DNA of 64,000 nucleotides from Gemmatimonadota bacterium (GCA_026705925.1 JAPOZT010000017.1:1-64000); one strand, 5' to 3'; numbered from the stretch's first letter, positions 25,274-34,387 are shown. Notes: generated by a model not told the origin, from the letters alone. Numbers and translations are program-made.

Positions 25274-26938
25274 ATGAACAGCCCGACAGAATCGGTCATC
25301 CTGCTGGTTGAAGGTTCCTCCCGCGGAAGGGACGAGAAGCACTACGGCCTCACCCAGCGGGGTCACCGCGTAATCGCCGTGGAGAACAGCGACCAGGCGC
25401 TCAACGTCCTGGCGGCGGAAGCCCCGAGTGTCATCATCTCGGATTTGAATGGCCCCGGCATAGACGGACTGCGCCTGATGGGCGTCGCCCTGGGCAGGCA
25501 TCCCGAGGTGGGTGTTATCCTGATGACCGACCCCGGTTCCATGGGCCTGGCCGTGGCCGCCATGAAGGAGGGGGCGTACGACGTACTCGAAAAACCCGTG
25601 TACGTGGAGAAGCTCGCGGCGGAAATCGAGAAGATCCTGGACCGCCAGCGCATCGTGCAGGAAAACCAGGAGTTGTTGCACCAGCTCGACACACGGTACG
25701 GATTCGAGAACATCGTGGGGCGGTCCGCGTCCATGCAGCGCATCCGGGAGCAGATCCTCCAGATCGCCGATACCCAGTCCACGGTACTCATCTTCGGCGA
25801 GAGCGGCACGGGCAAGGAACTGGTGGCCCACGCCCTCCACCAGGCAAGCTCCCGGAGGAACAGGTCCTTCGTGCCCGTCTTCTGCAACGCCTTGTCGGAA
25901 GGGGTGATCGAGAGCGAACTGTTCGGCCACGAGAAAGGCGCCTTCACGAACGCGGTCAAGACTTACCGGGGCCGGTTCGAACTGGCCGACGGGGGCACGC
26001 TCTTCCTCGACGAGGTGGGCGAACTCGCGCCTTCCACCCAGGTGAAACTGCTGCGCGTCCTCCAGGAACGCAAGTTCCAGCGGGTGGGCAGCGGAAACTG
26101 GTTGAAGACGGACTCCCGGGTCATCGCGGCGACGAACCGCGACCTCGAAGCCGAGATAGAAAGCGGACGCTTCCGGGAAGACCTCTATTACCGGCTGCGC
26201 GTGGTGACCCTCTCCCTGCCGCCTCTGCGGGAACGGAAAGAGGACCTTCCCCTACTGATCGACCACTGCATCCGCCGGTTCGGCGAACGGGAGAAGAAGC
26301 CGATCGAGCGCATCGACCCGCCGGCCCTGGAACTGCTGTCCACCTATCACTGGCCCGGGAACGTGCGACAGCTGGAGAACTGCATCGAGGGCATGATCGT
26401 CATGGGTACGGGGAAGACCCTGACCGTGGCGGACGTCCCGGAATTCATACGGCATACCCGGCCGGAATCGACGGTGGTCCCGCTGAATAATGGACCGGTC
26501 CGGCCGGACCGGCCGGACGACCTGTCGCCGGACTTCATCCGTTACCTGGCCGGCAAAATCGCCGAACAGCGCAGTGTGCCCGTCCGGTCCATCACCGATC
26601 GGGCCCTGGCCGTACTGACCGAAGTCGGCCGGTCGGCGGACGGCGCCTCGTTGCGACGCTGCCTGGAAACTATGGTATTGCTCGCCGACGGGGACGGGCT
26701 GGACGTGGAGGACATCCCCGCGGAATTCCTGCCGGAACGGTCAGGCCTTTCCGCGGAGGACGGCGAGGACGAAGACGGTGTGAACATCCGGGTGGGCATG
26801 ACGATGAAGGAAGGCGAACGGAGACTGATCGCCGCGACCCTGGCCGCCTGCGGACGGAACAAGGCACGGACCGCCCGGGTCCTGCGGATCGGACAGCGCA
26901 CCCTCTTTCGGAAGATAAAGGCCTATCACCTGGAGTAG
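25274..26938 (+). CDS. Sigma-54-dependent response regulator with duplicated AAA+ lid
   Basis: 554 residues. Receiver domain (residues 1-120) keeps phospho-acceptor-type D57 (VIISDLN) and K in LEKPVY, but the acidic pocket is E13 in VEGSSRG instead of the usual acidic pair. AAA+ domain: GESGTGKE Walker A, FGHEKGAFTNA (GAFTGA loop with Asn), GGTLFLDEVGEL Walker B, WPGNVRQLENCIEG sensor II. A second, diverged copy of the lid segment follows (residues 420-487), then a Fis-type HTH (NKARTARVLRIGQRTLFRKI). Known role: opens sigma-54 promoters. No kinase gene is nearby; the second activator starts 21 bases downstream. Confidence 0.93.
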   Translation: MNSPTESVILLVEGSSRGRDEKHYGLTQRGHRVIAVENSDQALNVLAAEAPSVIISDLNGPGIDGLRLMGVALGRHPEVGVILMTDPGSMGLAVAAMKEGAYDVLEKPVYVEKLAAEIEKILDRQRIVQENQELLHQLDTRYGFENIVGRSASMQRIREQILQIADTQSTVLIFGESGTGKELVAHALHQASSRRNRSFVPVFCNALSEGVIESELFGHEKGAFTNAVKTYRGRFELADGGTLFLDEVGELAPSTQVKLLRVLQERKFQRVGSGNWLKTDSRVIAATNRDLEAEIESGRFREDLYYRLRVVTLSLPPLRERKEDLPLLIDHCIRRFGEREKKPIERIDPPALELLSTYHWPGNVRQLENCIEGMIVMGTGKTLTVADVPEFIRHTRPESTVVPLNNGPVRPDRPDDLSPDFIRYLAGKIAEQRSVPVRSITDRALAVLTEVGRSADGASLRRCLETMVLLADGDGLDVEDIPAEFLPERSGLSAEDGEDEDGVNIRVGMTMKEGERRLIAATLAACGRNKARTARVLRIGQRTLFRKIKAYHLE

Positions 26939-26959
26939 CGTCAGCCAAGGAGTTCCGGT

Positions 26960-28603
26960 TTGGAAGGTCGGTCGATACTGGTCGTCGACGGCGAGACGGA
27001 CAGCCGGCGTCACGCGGCGAGCATCCTGAGGAATGCGGGTTACGACGTACTGGAGACCGGCGCCGCGGCCGAGGCGCTGCGCGCGGCGAAGAACGACCTG
27101 CTGAATGTCGTCCTCGTCGATCTCGCCCTGAGCGACGCCGATCCGGAGCAGTTGATACGCACCCTTTCGGCGAAGCACCCCGATACCGACATCATGGTCA
27201 CCACCCGGCAGCACGAGCCGCCCCGGCAGTACCGCCAACTGGACGTGAGCGACTATATCGAAAAACCCGTCGACGCCGAGGAACTGCTCACGAAAATGCG
27301 CATGTTGGACCTCCGGCGGGAGTTCCACCAGCGATTCCAGCTGCTAGGCAGGAACGAGCGTTTCATCGCCGCCATGGACTCGGTGCTCCAGGTGGCGCCC
27401 ACGGGGATCCAGGTCCTGCTCACGGGAGAAAGCGGCACCGGCAAGGAGGGATTCGCCCGGGCGATCCATCATTACAGCGACCGGCGCGACGGTCCATTCA
27501 TTCCCATCAACTGCGGCGCCATCGCCGAAGGCGTGCTGGAAAGCGAACTGTTCGGCCATGAAAAAGGCGCCTTCACAGACGCCAAGGGCCAGCGGAAGGG
27601 ATACTTCGAACAGGCGAACGGCGGCACGCTGCTCCTCGATGAAATCGGCGACATGCCCCGTTCGACGCAGGTAAAGCTGTTGCGCGTCCTGGAGCAGCAG
27701 GAGTTCATCCGCGTCGGCGGTTCGACGCCGGTAAAGACCGACGTCCGCCTCATCGCGTCCACCAACCGGGACCTCTCCGGGGACATCCACGACGGTACGT
27801 TCCGCCAGGACCTGTACTACCGGCTCAACGCCGTGCACATCCATTTGCCCGCCCTGCGGGAGCGCCGCGACGACATCCCCCGGCTGATCGGCCACTTCAT
27901 CCGGCACGCCCCCGGGAAACCCGGCGCGCCGCCTCCGGTTTTAACGGAGGAAGCCCTTGCGGCCCTCTCCGACTACGCATGGCCGGGCAATATACGGGAA
28001 CTGCGCCACCTCGTCGAATCGCTGGTGGTGACCTCAGGCAAGGTCAGGATCGACGCGGAGGACCTGCCGGACCGCATCTACACGCCGCCCATGGCGAACC
28101 GAGCCCTGCCGGTACCCCAGAACCGCGACCCGCAGGACATGGACCGCGAGATGTTCTACAAGATCCTCTGGCAGATCTTGACCGCCATCCAGGAACTCCC
28201 GTCCAAGATCTCAGCGGCCCTCGGCCGGAGTTCCGAACCGCTTCCCGATCATTTTCAGCTGCCGCCCCCCGTGGATGCGGTGCAGGACGTCGAAACGCCC
28301 CATGCGGATGCGGTGCAGGGCCTCGAAAAACCTCCCTCGGAAGCGGCACAATATGTCGAACCGTCCCAGGACGAAGCGGGGACAGGTATCGAACAGCCGG
28401 CCGAGGTGGTCCCGGCCGAGGCGGTGCCGGCCGAAGACGGACTGGACCGGTTGCGCTCCATGGAGGACTGGGAGAGGGAGGCCATACGGCGCGCGCTCGA
28501 GCGAAACGAAGGGCATCGGGGCCGGGCCGCGCAGGAGCTCGGCATCAGCGAACGGTCCATCTATCGCAAGATCAGGGACTACGGCCTGGATGAATACGCC
28601 TGA
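26960..28603 (+). CDS. Sigma-54-dependent response regulator (second of a pair)
   Basis: 547 residues. Receiver (1-118) with D54 in VVLVDLAL and EKPVD; the acidic pocket is D10-G11-E12. AAA+ domain with GESGTGKEGFARA Walker A, FGHEKGAFTDA (GAFTGA variant, Asp), GGTLLLDEIGDM, and WPGNIREL. After the lid there is a long variable linker (about 375-490) rich in V, Q, E and P with a tandem repeat (DAVQDVE/DAVQGLE), then a Fis-type HTH (RGRAAQELGISERSIYRKI). The start is TTG at 26960 with AAGGAG 7 bases upstream. Its linker length makes it larger than typical NtrC (470). Confidence 0.92.
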   Translation: MEGRSILVVDGETDSRRHAASILRNAGYDVLETGAAAEALRAAKNDLLNVVLVDLALSDADPEQLIRTLSAKHPDTDIMVTTRQHEPPRQYRQLDVSDYIEKPVDAEELLTKMRMLDLRREFHQRFQLLGRNERFIAAMDSVLQVAPTGIQVLLTGESGTGKEGFARAIHHYSDRRDGPFIPINCGAIAEGVLESELFGHEKGAFTDAKGQRKGYFEQANGGTLLLDEIGDMPRSTQVKLLRVLEQQEFIRVGGSTPVKTDVRLIASTNRDLSGDIHDGTFRQDLYYRLNAVHIHLPALRERRDDIPRLIGHFIRHAPGKPGAPPPVLTEEALAALSDYAWPGNIRELRHLVESLVVTSGKVRIDAEDLPDRIYTPPMANRALPVPQNRDPQDMDREMFYKILWQILTAIQELPSKISAALGRSSEPLPDHFQLPPPVDAVQDVETPHADAVQGLEKPPSEAAQYVEPSQDEAGTGIEQPAEVVPAEAVPAEDGLDRLRSMEDWEREAIRRALERNEGHRGRAAQELGISERSIYRKIRDYGLDEYA

Positions 28604-28634
28604 TCCTATCAAGTATTTCGCCCTGCGAAAATGC

Positions 28635-28664
28635 TTGACAAATCGCCCGTGAAACACCGAATTT
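28635..28664 (+). promoter_or_regulatory. Putative trxA promoter
   Basis: TTGACA (28635-28640), 18-base spacer, GAATTT (28659-28664), close to the TAATTT -10 used elsewhere here. The leader would be about 38 bases. It lies just after the second activator gene stop. Confidence 0.45.
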
Positions 28665-28709
28665 GGCTGGGAGCGATTTACATACATCACCGTGAAAGGA
28701 GCAGCGATA

Positions 28710-29033
28710 GTGGGACAGCCAACAGCGATTACGGACGATCAATTCGAATCCGAGGTCATTAACAGCAGCACACCCGTACTGGTCGATTTCTGGGCGGAGT
28801 GGTGCGGGCCCTGCAAGGCCGTCGCCCCCACGCTGGTGGAGCTCGCGGGCGATTATGACGGCCGCCTGAAGGTCGTCAAGGTCGACGTGGACGAGAACCG
28901 GGAAGCGGCCACCCGCTTCGGCATTCGCAGCATACCGAGCCTCCTGATCTTCAAGGACGGCGCCGAAGTGGACCGGATCATCGGCGCGCTCCCCAAGCAG
29001 CAACTCGCCGAAAAGATCGACGGCCACCTGTAA
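28710..29033 (+). CDS. trxA: Thioredoxin
   Basis: Disulfide reductase, 107 residues. Active site WCGPC at residues 28-32 (DFWAEWCGPCKAVAP), cis-Pro in SIPSLLIF, and family C-terminus GALPKQQL. Start: GTG at 28710 has AAAGGAG 8 bases upstream and gives the usual length; a GTG six codons earlier lies inside that Shine-Dalgarno region. A repeat and a terminator follow. Confidence 0.95.
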   Translation: MGQPTAITDDQFESEVINSSTPVLVDFWAEWCGPCKAVAPTLVELAGDYDGRLKVVKVDVDENREAATRFGIRSIPSLLIFKDGAEVDRIIGALPKQQLAEKIDGHL

Positions 29034-29049
29034 TCAAGCGCGGCCAATG

Positions 29050-29118
29050 CAGCCAGGCGCGGCTCGATACAGCCAGGCGCGGCCATCTGCAATCAGGCAG
29101 ACCAGGCGCGGCTCGATA
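29050..29118 (+). repeat. Degenerate tandem repeats after trxA
   Basis: Three copies of a unit built on CAGCCAGGCGCGGCTCGATA (second copy diverged in its 3' half, third separated by 7 bases) fill the gap between the trxA stop and its terminator. Confidence 0.75.
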
Positions 29119-29144
29119 ATCGTGGGACGTATATTCAACGAAAG

Positions 29145-29178
29145 CCGGGAAGGCCGATCATCGCTCTCCCGGTTTTTT
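29145..29178 (+). terminator. Rho-independent terminator of trxA
   Basis: CCGGGA (29145-29150) pairs with TCCCGG (29167-29172) around a 16-base loop and is followed by six T residues (29173-29178). It marks the end of the trxA transcript and excludes the GTG at 29177 as the ftsY start. Confidence 0.75.
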
Positions 29179-29245
29179 GTGTGTGATCCGGACGGATGGC
29201 TGGACGGACATCAGGTCAGCACCAGGGGAAACCGGAGACCAGGGC

Positions 29246-30157
29246 ATGCTGGGGGTTGTACGAAGACTCAGAGACGGGTTGGCCAAGACACGGGACGGGC
29301 TTGCACGCAGGATCCAGCAGGCCGTGGGCCGGTATGACCGGATCGACGAGGACCTGCTGGAGGAAATCGAATCCATCCTGCTGCAGACCGACGTGGGCGT
29401 GGAAACGACCCTGCGGATCATCGACGGGCTGCGGGACCGCGCGGTCGACCGCCGGACCCGGAATCCCGATGACCTCATGGATCTGCTGCGCGATGAGATG
29501 GCAGACATTCTCGGCGATGCGCCGGCACCCGTATCGGACCAGCGACCCCGGGTCATCATGATCGTGGGGGTCAACGGTTCGGGCAAGACCACGACCGCAG
29601 GGAAGATGGCGGCCCGTTACGCGGGGGAAGGGAAGAAGGTCCTGATCGCCGCGGCCGATACCTTTCGGGCGGCGGCCATCGACCAGCTGGAAGTCTGGGC
29701 GCGCCGCGCGGAAGCGGACTTCATCCGGCACCAGCACGGATCCGACCCCTCGGCCGTGGTCTACGACGCCATGCAGGCCGCTTTCGCCCGGAATGCGGAC
29801 GTGGTCATCATTGACACGGCGGGCCGGCTGCACACCAAGGACAACCTGATGGAGGAACTGAAGAAGATCAAGCGCACCGCCGGCAAGCAAATGGACGGCG
29901 CGCCCCACGAGGTGCTGCTCGTGCTCGACGGGACCACGGGACAGAACGCCCTCTCCCAGGCCCGGGTCTTCAGCGAGGCCCTGGGCGGCCTGACCGGCAT
30001 CGCACTGACGAAGCTGGACGGGACCGCCCGCGGCGGCATCGTGTTCGCCATCGGCGTGCACCTGGGGATCCCCGTCAAACTCATCGGCGTGGGCGAACAA
30101 ATCGAGGACCTGCAGGATTTCGACGCGCCGGCCTTCGTGGACGCCCTCTTCAACTGA
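29246..30157 (+). CDS. ftsY: Signal recognition particle receptor FtsY
   Basis: GTPase that docks ribosome-SRP complexes at the membrane translocase, 303 residues. NG domain only: N-domain helices ([26 protein letters not shown]), G1 [10 protein letters not shown], the I-box-like [18 protein letters not shown]3 DTAGR, G4 [10 protein letters not shown]. The acidic A domain of E. coli FtsY is missing, as in many other bacteria. ATG 29246 is chosen because it follows the trxA terminator and has GGAG 8 bases upstream. A DegT-family gene starts 15 bases downstream. Confidence 0.95.
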   Translation: MLGVVRRLRDGLAKTRDGLARRIQQAVGRYDRIDEDLLEEIESILLQTDVGVETTLRIIDGLRDRAVDRRTRNPDDLMDLLRDEMADILGDAPAPVSDQRPRVIMIVGVNGSGKTTTAGKMAARYAGEGKKVLIAAADTFRAAAIDQLEVWARRAEADFIRHQHGSDPSAVVYDAMQAAFARNADVVIIDTAGRLHTKDNLMEELKKIKRTAGKQMDGAPHEVLLVLDGTTGQNALSQARVFSEALGGLTGIALTKLDGTARGGIVFAIGVHLGIPVKLIGVGEQIEDLQDFDAPAFVDALFN

Positions 30158-30172
30158 TTACGGGAGAATTCC

Positions 30173-31405
30173 ATGCCCCAGTTGGCCATAAACGGCGCGG
30201 CGCCGGTACGGACCGAACCCTTTCCGTCCTGGCCCATGAACCTGGAGGCGAGCGCCCGGGCCGCCGGCGAGACCGTGCGTTCCGGCCGGTGGGGAAGCAT
30301 CCAGGGCGAGAAGGTGCGAAGCCTCGAACAGCGCTTCGCATCCTTCCAGCACGCCGCCCACGGCATTGCCGTCTGCAACGGCACCACGGCCCTCTGCCTC
30401 GCACTCCAGGCGGTCGGCATCGAACCCGGCGACGAGGTCATCGTGCCGGCCTATACCTTCATCGCATCGGCCAGTTCGGTCGTGATGTCGAACGCCGTGC
30501 CCGTGTTCGTCGACATCGATCCCCTTACCTACAACCTGGACCCCGATCGGGTCGAGGAAGCGGTCACACCGCGGACCCGGGCCGTCGTGGCGGTGCATTT
30601 CGCGGGTCTGCCCGCGGACATGGACCGGCTCGGTGAAATCGCCGGCCGCCACGGCCTCGCGGTGATCGAGGACGCGGCACAGGCCCACGGCGCGCGTTGG
30701 GGAGGCCGGGGCGTTGGCGCCATCGGATCGATCGGCGCCTTCAGCTTCCAGTCCTCCAAGAACCTCAACGCCGGCGAGGGGGGCATCATGCTCACCAACG
30801 ACGACGAGCTGGCGGCGGCGGCGCGGTCCCTTGCCGACTGCGGGCACGTCGCGCCGGGACCCCGTTACAACCACTTCCGCATAGCCGGCAACAACCGGAT
30901 GACCGAGGTACAGGGCGCCCTGCTCCTGGTCCAGATGGAACACCTGGAGACCCAGGCCGACCAGCGTCACGCGAACGGCGAGTACCTGACCGAACGCCTC
31001 GGGGCGATTCCGGGCATCGTCCCGGTGGCCAGACCCGCGAAGGCCGACCGCCACGCGCGGCATATCTACATGTTCAGGTACAACGAAGCATCCTTCGGTG
31101 GCGTCCCGAAGACACGGTTCATCGAGGCCCTGCGCGCCGAGGGGATCCCCGCCAGTCCGGGCTACTCCATACCCCTGTACAAACAACCGGTTTTCACGGA
31201 ACGGAATTACGGCATTTACCAAAGCCCGGCGCTGTCCGCCGTTGACTATGGCACGATGAATCTGCCGGTAACGGAGCGGGCCTGCCGTTCGGAGGCGATC
31301 TGGTTCACGCAGAATGTGCTGCTGGGGAACCGGGACGACATGGATGACATCGTCCGGGCGGTCGCGAAGATCGGGGAACATCGCGACGAATTGGGGGAAG
31401 TCTAG
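30173..31405 (+). CDS. DegT/DnrJ/EryC1/StrS-family PLP enzyme
   Basis: 410 residues, PLP-dependent sugar or amino-acid transaminase type. Signature: NGTTALCLALQAVGIEPGDEVIVPAYTFIA (residues 68-97), VIEDAAQAHGA, and the internal aldimine Lys in SFQSSKNLNAGEGG. Family members usually make amino-sugars for envelope polysaccharides or antibiotics; the substrate cannot be read here and no sugar gene lies beside it. It converges with xdhC and overlaps it by 4 bases at the stop codons. Confidence 0.93.
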   Translation: MPQLAINGAAPVRTEPFPSWPMNLEASARAAGETVRSGRWGSIQGEKVRSLEQRFASFQHAAHGIAVCNGTTALCLALQAVGIEPGDEVIVPAYTFIASASSVVMSNAVPVFVDIDPLTYNLDPDRVEEAVTPRTRAVVAVHFAGLPADMDRLGEIAGRHGLAVIEDAAQAHGARWGGRGVGAIGSIGAFSFQSSKNLNAGEGGIMLTNDDELAAAARSLADCGHVAPGPRYNHFRIAGNNRMTEVQGALLLVQMEHLETQADQRHANGEYLTERLGAIPGIVPVARPAKADRHARHIYMFRYNEASFGGVPKTRFIEALRAEGIPASPGYSIPLYKQPVFTERNYGIYQSPALSAVDYGTMNLPVTERACRSEAIWFTQNVLLGNRDDMDDIVRAVAKIGEHRDELGEV

Positions 31406-32496
31406 ACCGCCGCGTCCTTCACGGTGGAAACCAGGTGAGCCGGCTTTCCGCCGGACCGCCGGAATTCGATCAACTCGGCCATGATACTGACGGCGATCTC
31501 TTCGGGAGTATCGGCGCCGATCTCCTTGCCGATCGGCGCGTGTACCTGCTCGAGCAGGTGCCGGGGCACGCCTTTTCCTTCAAGGTTCTTCCACATCAGG
31601 GCGATCTTGCGCCGGCTGCCGATCATGCCGATGTAGGCGGCGCCGGTCCAAACCGCCTGTTCGATGACGGGCTGGTCCCACTGGTGTCCGCGGGTCACCG
31701 CGACCAGGTAGGACGAACCGTCGATGGGCAGCTTGCCCACGACCTCGTCGAAGGCGTCCACGACCACCTCGTCGGCTTCGGGAAACCGCTCATGGTTCGC
31801 GAAGGCCGGCCGGTCGTCCACCACGATGATACGGAACCCTACGGTGTCGGCAAGCCGGGCAATGGCCCTGGCCACGTGGCCGCCGCCGAAAAGGAAAAGC
31901 TGCGGCGCCGGCCAGATGGACTCCAGGAAGATCCGGGTCTCCACGCCTTCGTGCTCCAGCGTGACCACCCGCAACAGGTTCTCGGTGATTTCCAGGTCCG
32001 CATCCAGTCGTATACGGTCGTCCAGGGCGGGGTCTCCGAGCGTGCCGACGGTCTCGCCGGTATCGGTGAGCAGCATCTTTCCGGCTTCCGCTCCGGCCCG
32101 GCCCGACACCAGCGTGGCCAGGAGCCCGATGCCCCGCGCGTCGTGAAGCCCGCGGATCGCCTCGAAGATCTCCTGCATGGGGCCCGTCCGGATCGGCTCC
32201 GTGAAGATCTCCACGTTGCCGCCGCAGTTCAATCCCTCGTCGCCAGCGTGCTTCTCGGTCAGGATGAAGTGCTGCAGCCTGGGGGCGGAACGTTCCATGA
32301 CTTCGCGGGCCTCGGCCCAGACGTCGGCTTCCAGGCAACCGCCACCCACCGTGCCGGTGAACGAGCCGTCCCCCTTGACGAGCATTTTCGCCTTCTTGCT
32401 CATCGGCAGCGAGCCCTTGCTCGACACGATGGTTGAAAGCGCCGCCTTTTCGCCCCGCGACAGGACGTTTACAACCTCGTCGAAAACCTCTTTCAT
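31402..32496 (-). CDS. XdhC/CoxI-family protein
   Basis: 364 residues. N-terminal XdhC domain with GSFTGTVGGGCLEADVWAEA and LNCGGNVEIFTEPI; C-terminal Rossmann XdhC_C domain with LFLFGGGHVARAIA, IIVVDDRPAFAN and YIGMIGSRRKIALM. Known members bind molybdenum cofactor and load/sulfurate it for xanthine dehydrogenase-type enzymes. No molybdenum hydroxylase is in the window. ATG 32496 has GGAG 8 bases upstream. It follows the JAMM gene by 21 bases and is the last gene of an iscA/mrp/JAMM/xdhC run. Confidence 0.92.
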   Translation of the reverse strand: MKEVFDEVVNVLSRGEKAALSTIVSSKGSLPMSKKAKMLVKGDGSFTGTVGGGCLEADVWAEAREVMERSAPRLQHFILTEKHAGDEGLNCGGNVEIFTEPIRTGPMQEIFEAIRGLHDARGIGLLATLVSGRAGAEAGKMLLTDTGETVGTLGDPALDDRIRLDADLEITENLLRVVTLEHEGVETRIFLESIWPAPQLFLFGGGHVARAIARLADTVGFRIIVVDDRPAFANHERFPEADEVVVDAFDEVVGKLPIDGSSYLVAVTRGHQWDQPVIEQAVWTGAAYIGMIGSRRKIALMWKNLEGKGVPRHLLEQVHAPIGKEIGADTPEEIAVSIMAELIEFRRSGGKPAHLVSTVKDAAV

Positions 32497-32517
32497 GCGT
32501 CTTTCTCCGCTAGCGCA

Positions 32518-33060
32518 TCAGACCAGTTCCACAGGCAGTTCCTCGAATCCCGTCTCATCGTCCACCCACCGGAACATCTTGATATCGCTTACGGCGTCCT
32601 TCGTGACGGAAAGGACCAGGTAGCCGGGTTCCGGGTCAAGCCAGCCGGTCAGGGCATCCATCCGGTCCTTCTCCGAGAAGTACGCCGGCGCGTCCGGATG
32701 GGAATGATAGAATCCCTGGACCCGCGCACCGGGAGGGTCGAACTTCCCGAAGAACAGCCGCTCCATGTCCTCCCGGCTGAAGGCGTACGCGGTGCGGGCG
32801 TCCCGGGGATGTTCCGCCGGATCTTTCGCGTGCAACTCGTCCTGGATGTTCCTGCACCGGTGTACCCGCCAGGATTCCGGGTCTACCGATTCGACCGGGT
32901 CTACCGGGTCTACCGGGTCCACTGGCTCGGTTGGATCATCCGGGCTGTCTGGACCGTCCAGACCGTCTGTACCGGTCAGGAACCCGCAGCACTCCCGTGG
33001 ATACTCCGCCACGGCGTGGGCAGCCATGCCTTCGTAGACGGCCCGTGGAAGCCGCAGCAT
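32518..33060 (-). CDS. JAMM/MPN-family metalloprotease (Mov34/PAD-1 type)
   Basis: 180 residues. JAMM site complete: E23 (PRECCG), H119-x-H121, S129 and D132 in HSHPDAPAYFSEKD. Bacterial JAMM proteins of this size process ubiquitin-like sulfur carriers or remove Cys/adenylate groups (as in Mec+). A Pro/Asp-rich insertion (PVDPVDPVDPVESVDPES, 12-base-scale repeat, residues 46-63) sits between the first strand and the rest and is probably a loop. Its ATG overlaps the mrp stop (TGATG). The neighbours iscA-type, mrp and xdhC suggest a sulfur/cofactor role; target unknown. Confidence 0.9.
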   Translation of the reverse strand: MLRLPRAVYEGMAAHAVAEYPRECCGFLTGTDGLDGPDSPDDPTEPVDPVDPVDPVESVDPESWRVHRCRNIQDELHAKDPAEHPRDARTAYAFSREDMERLFFGKFDPPGARVQGFYHSHPDAPAYFSEKDRMDALTGWLDPEPGYLVLSVTKDAVSDIKMFRWVDDETGFEELPVELV

Positions 33061-33884
33061 CAGGTCCGGACCGGACCGGGCAGCGGCGCCGGCTGGTTCT
33101 CGATCTCGGCCTCGACGGCCGCTCGGACACCCTTGAAGGCCGCCGTTTCGACGGCGTTCCCATGATCGAGGAAGATCGGTTCTCCCGCGTCACCTCCCGC
33201 GCAGACGGCCGGCGAAAGGGGAATCTCACCCAGGAAGGGCAGGCCCAGCTCATCGCTCAACGCAGCGCCGCCGCCCCGGCCGAAGATGTGGGTCCGTTCA
33301 CCCGTCGCGGCGTTGAGAAAATAACTCATGTTTTCGACGATGCCCAGCACGGGGACCCGCAACCGCTGGAACATGGCGATCGCCTTGCGCACGTCTGACA
33401 GGGCGACCTGCTGGGGGGTCGTGACGATGACGGCTCCGGTGAGTTCGACCGACTGGGCCAGGGTCAGCGACGCATCGCCGGTGCCGGGCGGCAGATCGAC
33501 CACCAGGTAGTCCAGTTCCCCCCAGGTAACATTGCCGAGGAAACTCTTCACCATCTTGCCGACCAGGGGACCCCGGTAGATCACCGCATCGGACGGCCCC
33601 GCGACGAAACCGACGGAGACCAGCCGGATACCATGCTTGACAACGGGTTTGATGCTGCCGGAAGGATCTTTCTCGAGGGACCCGGAAACGCCCATCATCT
33701 GGGGCACGTTCGGGCCGTATATATCCGCGTCGAGCAAGCCGACCGCATGGCCCGCTTCCGCGAGGGCAAGGGACAGATTGACGCTTACCGTCGATTTGCC
33801 CACGCCGCCCTTGCCGCTGGCCACGGCAATGACGTGGCGGATACCGGTCAGCGCGTCACGGGGGATTTCGGTTTCCGCAGCCAA
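33060..33884 (-). CDS. Mrp/NBP35-family Fe-S carrier-type ATPase (ApbC-like)
   Basis: 274 residues. Deviant Walker A GKGGVGKST at residues 24-32, D in LDADIYGPN, VDLPPGTGD, IVTTPQQVAL. The family carries Fe-S clusters to targets. The usual CxxC before the C-terminal IFG motif is absent (MSYFLNAATGERTHIFG), and there is no N-terminal DUF59 domain, so cluster binding of the canonical type is doubtful. The start is TTG at 33884 with only a weak ribosome-binding site; the P-loop position supports it. Lies between the iscA-type gene (81 bases upstream) and the JAMM gene. Confidence 0.9.
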   Translation of the reverse strand: MAAETEIPRDALTGIRHVIAVASGKGGVGKSTVSVNLSLALAEAGHAVGLLDADIYGPNVPQMMGVSGSLEKDPSGSIKPVVKHGIRLVSVGFVAGPSDAVIYRGPLVGKMVKSFLGNVTWGELDYLVVDLPPGTGDASLTLAQSVELTGAVIVTTPQQVALSDVRKAIAMFQRLRVPVLGIVENMSYFLNAATGERTHIFGRGGGAALSDELGLPFLGEIPLSPAVCAGGDAGEPIFLDHGNAVETAAFKGVRAAVEAEIENQPAPLPGPVRT

Positions 33885-33965
33885 AGTGCTCGATCCGCGT
33901 TTACGGACTGCCTGGGCTGTCCGGTCCGCCTGGGATGCGCGGGGCCGTACCCGCGCCTGTCGGAC

Positions 33966-34289
33966 CTATACGTAAAACGACTCGCCGCAGCCGCAGGTGC
34001 CCTTGGCATTGGGATTGCTGACCTTGAACCCGGCGCCCATCAGCCCTTCCACATAGTCCAGTTCCGCACCCATCAGGTAGATGGCGCTCTTGTTGTCGAC
34101 GAAAACCTTGATGCCGTTCTGCTCGATAATCTGGTCGTTGTCGGTCGCGTTCTTGTCGAAAGCAAGCTTGTACTGAAAACCGGAACATCCCCCACCGGAG
34201 ATCATGACGCGCAGTCCGAGATCCGGATTTTCCTGGTCCTCGATCATGGTTTTGATCTTGTCGGCGGCAACGTCCGTCACGGTGACCAT
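33966..34289 (-). CDS. A-type iron-sulfur carrier (HesB/IscA/ErpA family)
   Basis: 107 residues. Three conserved cysteines in order: SGGGCSGFQY, then KGTCGCGESF near the C-terminus. VDNKSAIYLMGAELDYVE is the family core. I use ATG 34289, which has AAGGGGG 9 bases upstream, over the in-frame TTG three codons earlier (overlaps the Shine-Dalgarno). It hands Fe-S clusters to apoproteins. First gene of the iscA/mrp/JAMM/xdhC run, with a promoter at 34388-34416. Confidence 0.93.
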   Translation of the reverse strand: MVTVTDVAADKIKTMIEDQENPDLGLRVMISGGGCSGFQYKLAFDKNATDNDQIIEQNGIKVFVDNKSAIYLMGAELDYVEGLMGAGFKVSNPNAKGTCGCGESFYV

Positions 34290-34387
34290 GATGTCCAACC
34301 CCCTTGCAAGTGGCGTAAGTACTTGAATTTAAGTTTACTTATATCAGTCTCGCATGACAGGAAATGCTTGTTGATTGCTGCTTAAGA

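Noticed and set aside
29177..29245. GTG start at 29177 for ftsY
   Set aside because: The codon lies in the T-tract of the trxA terminator, and the added residues are not FtsY-like.
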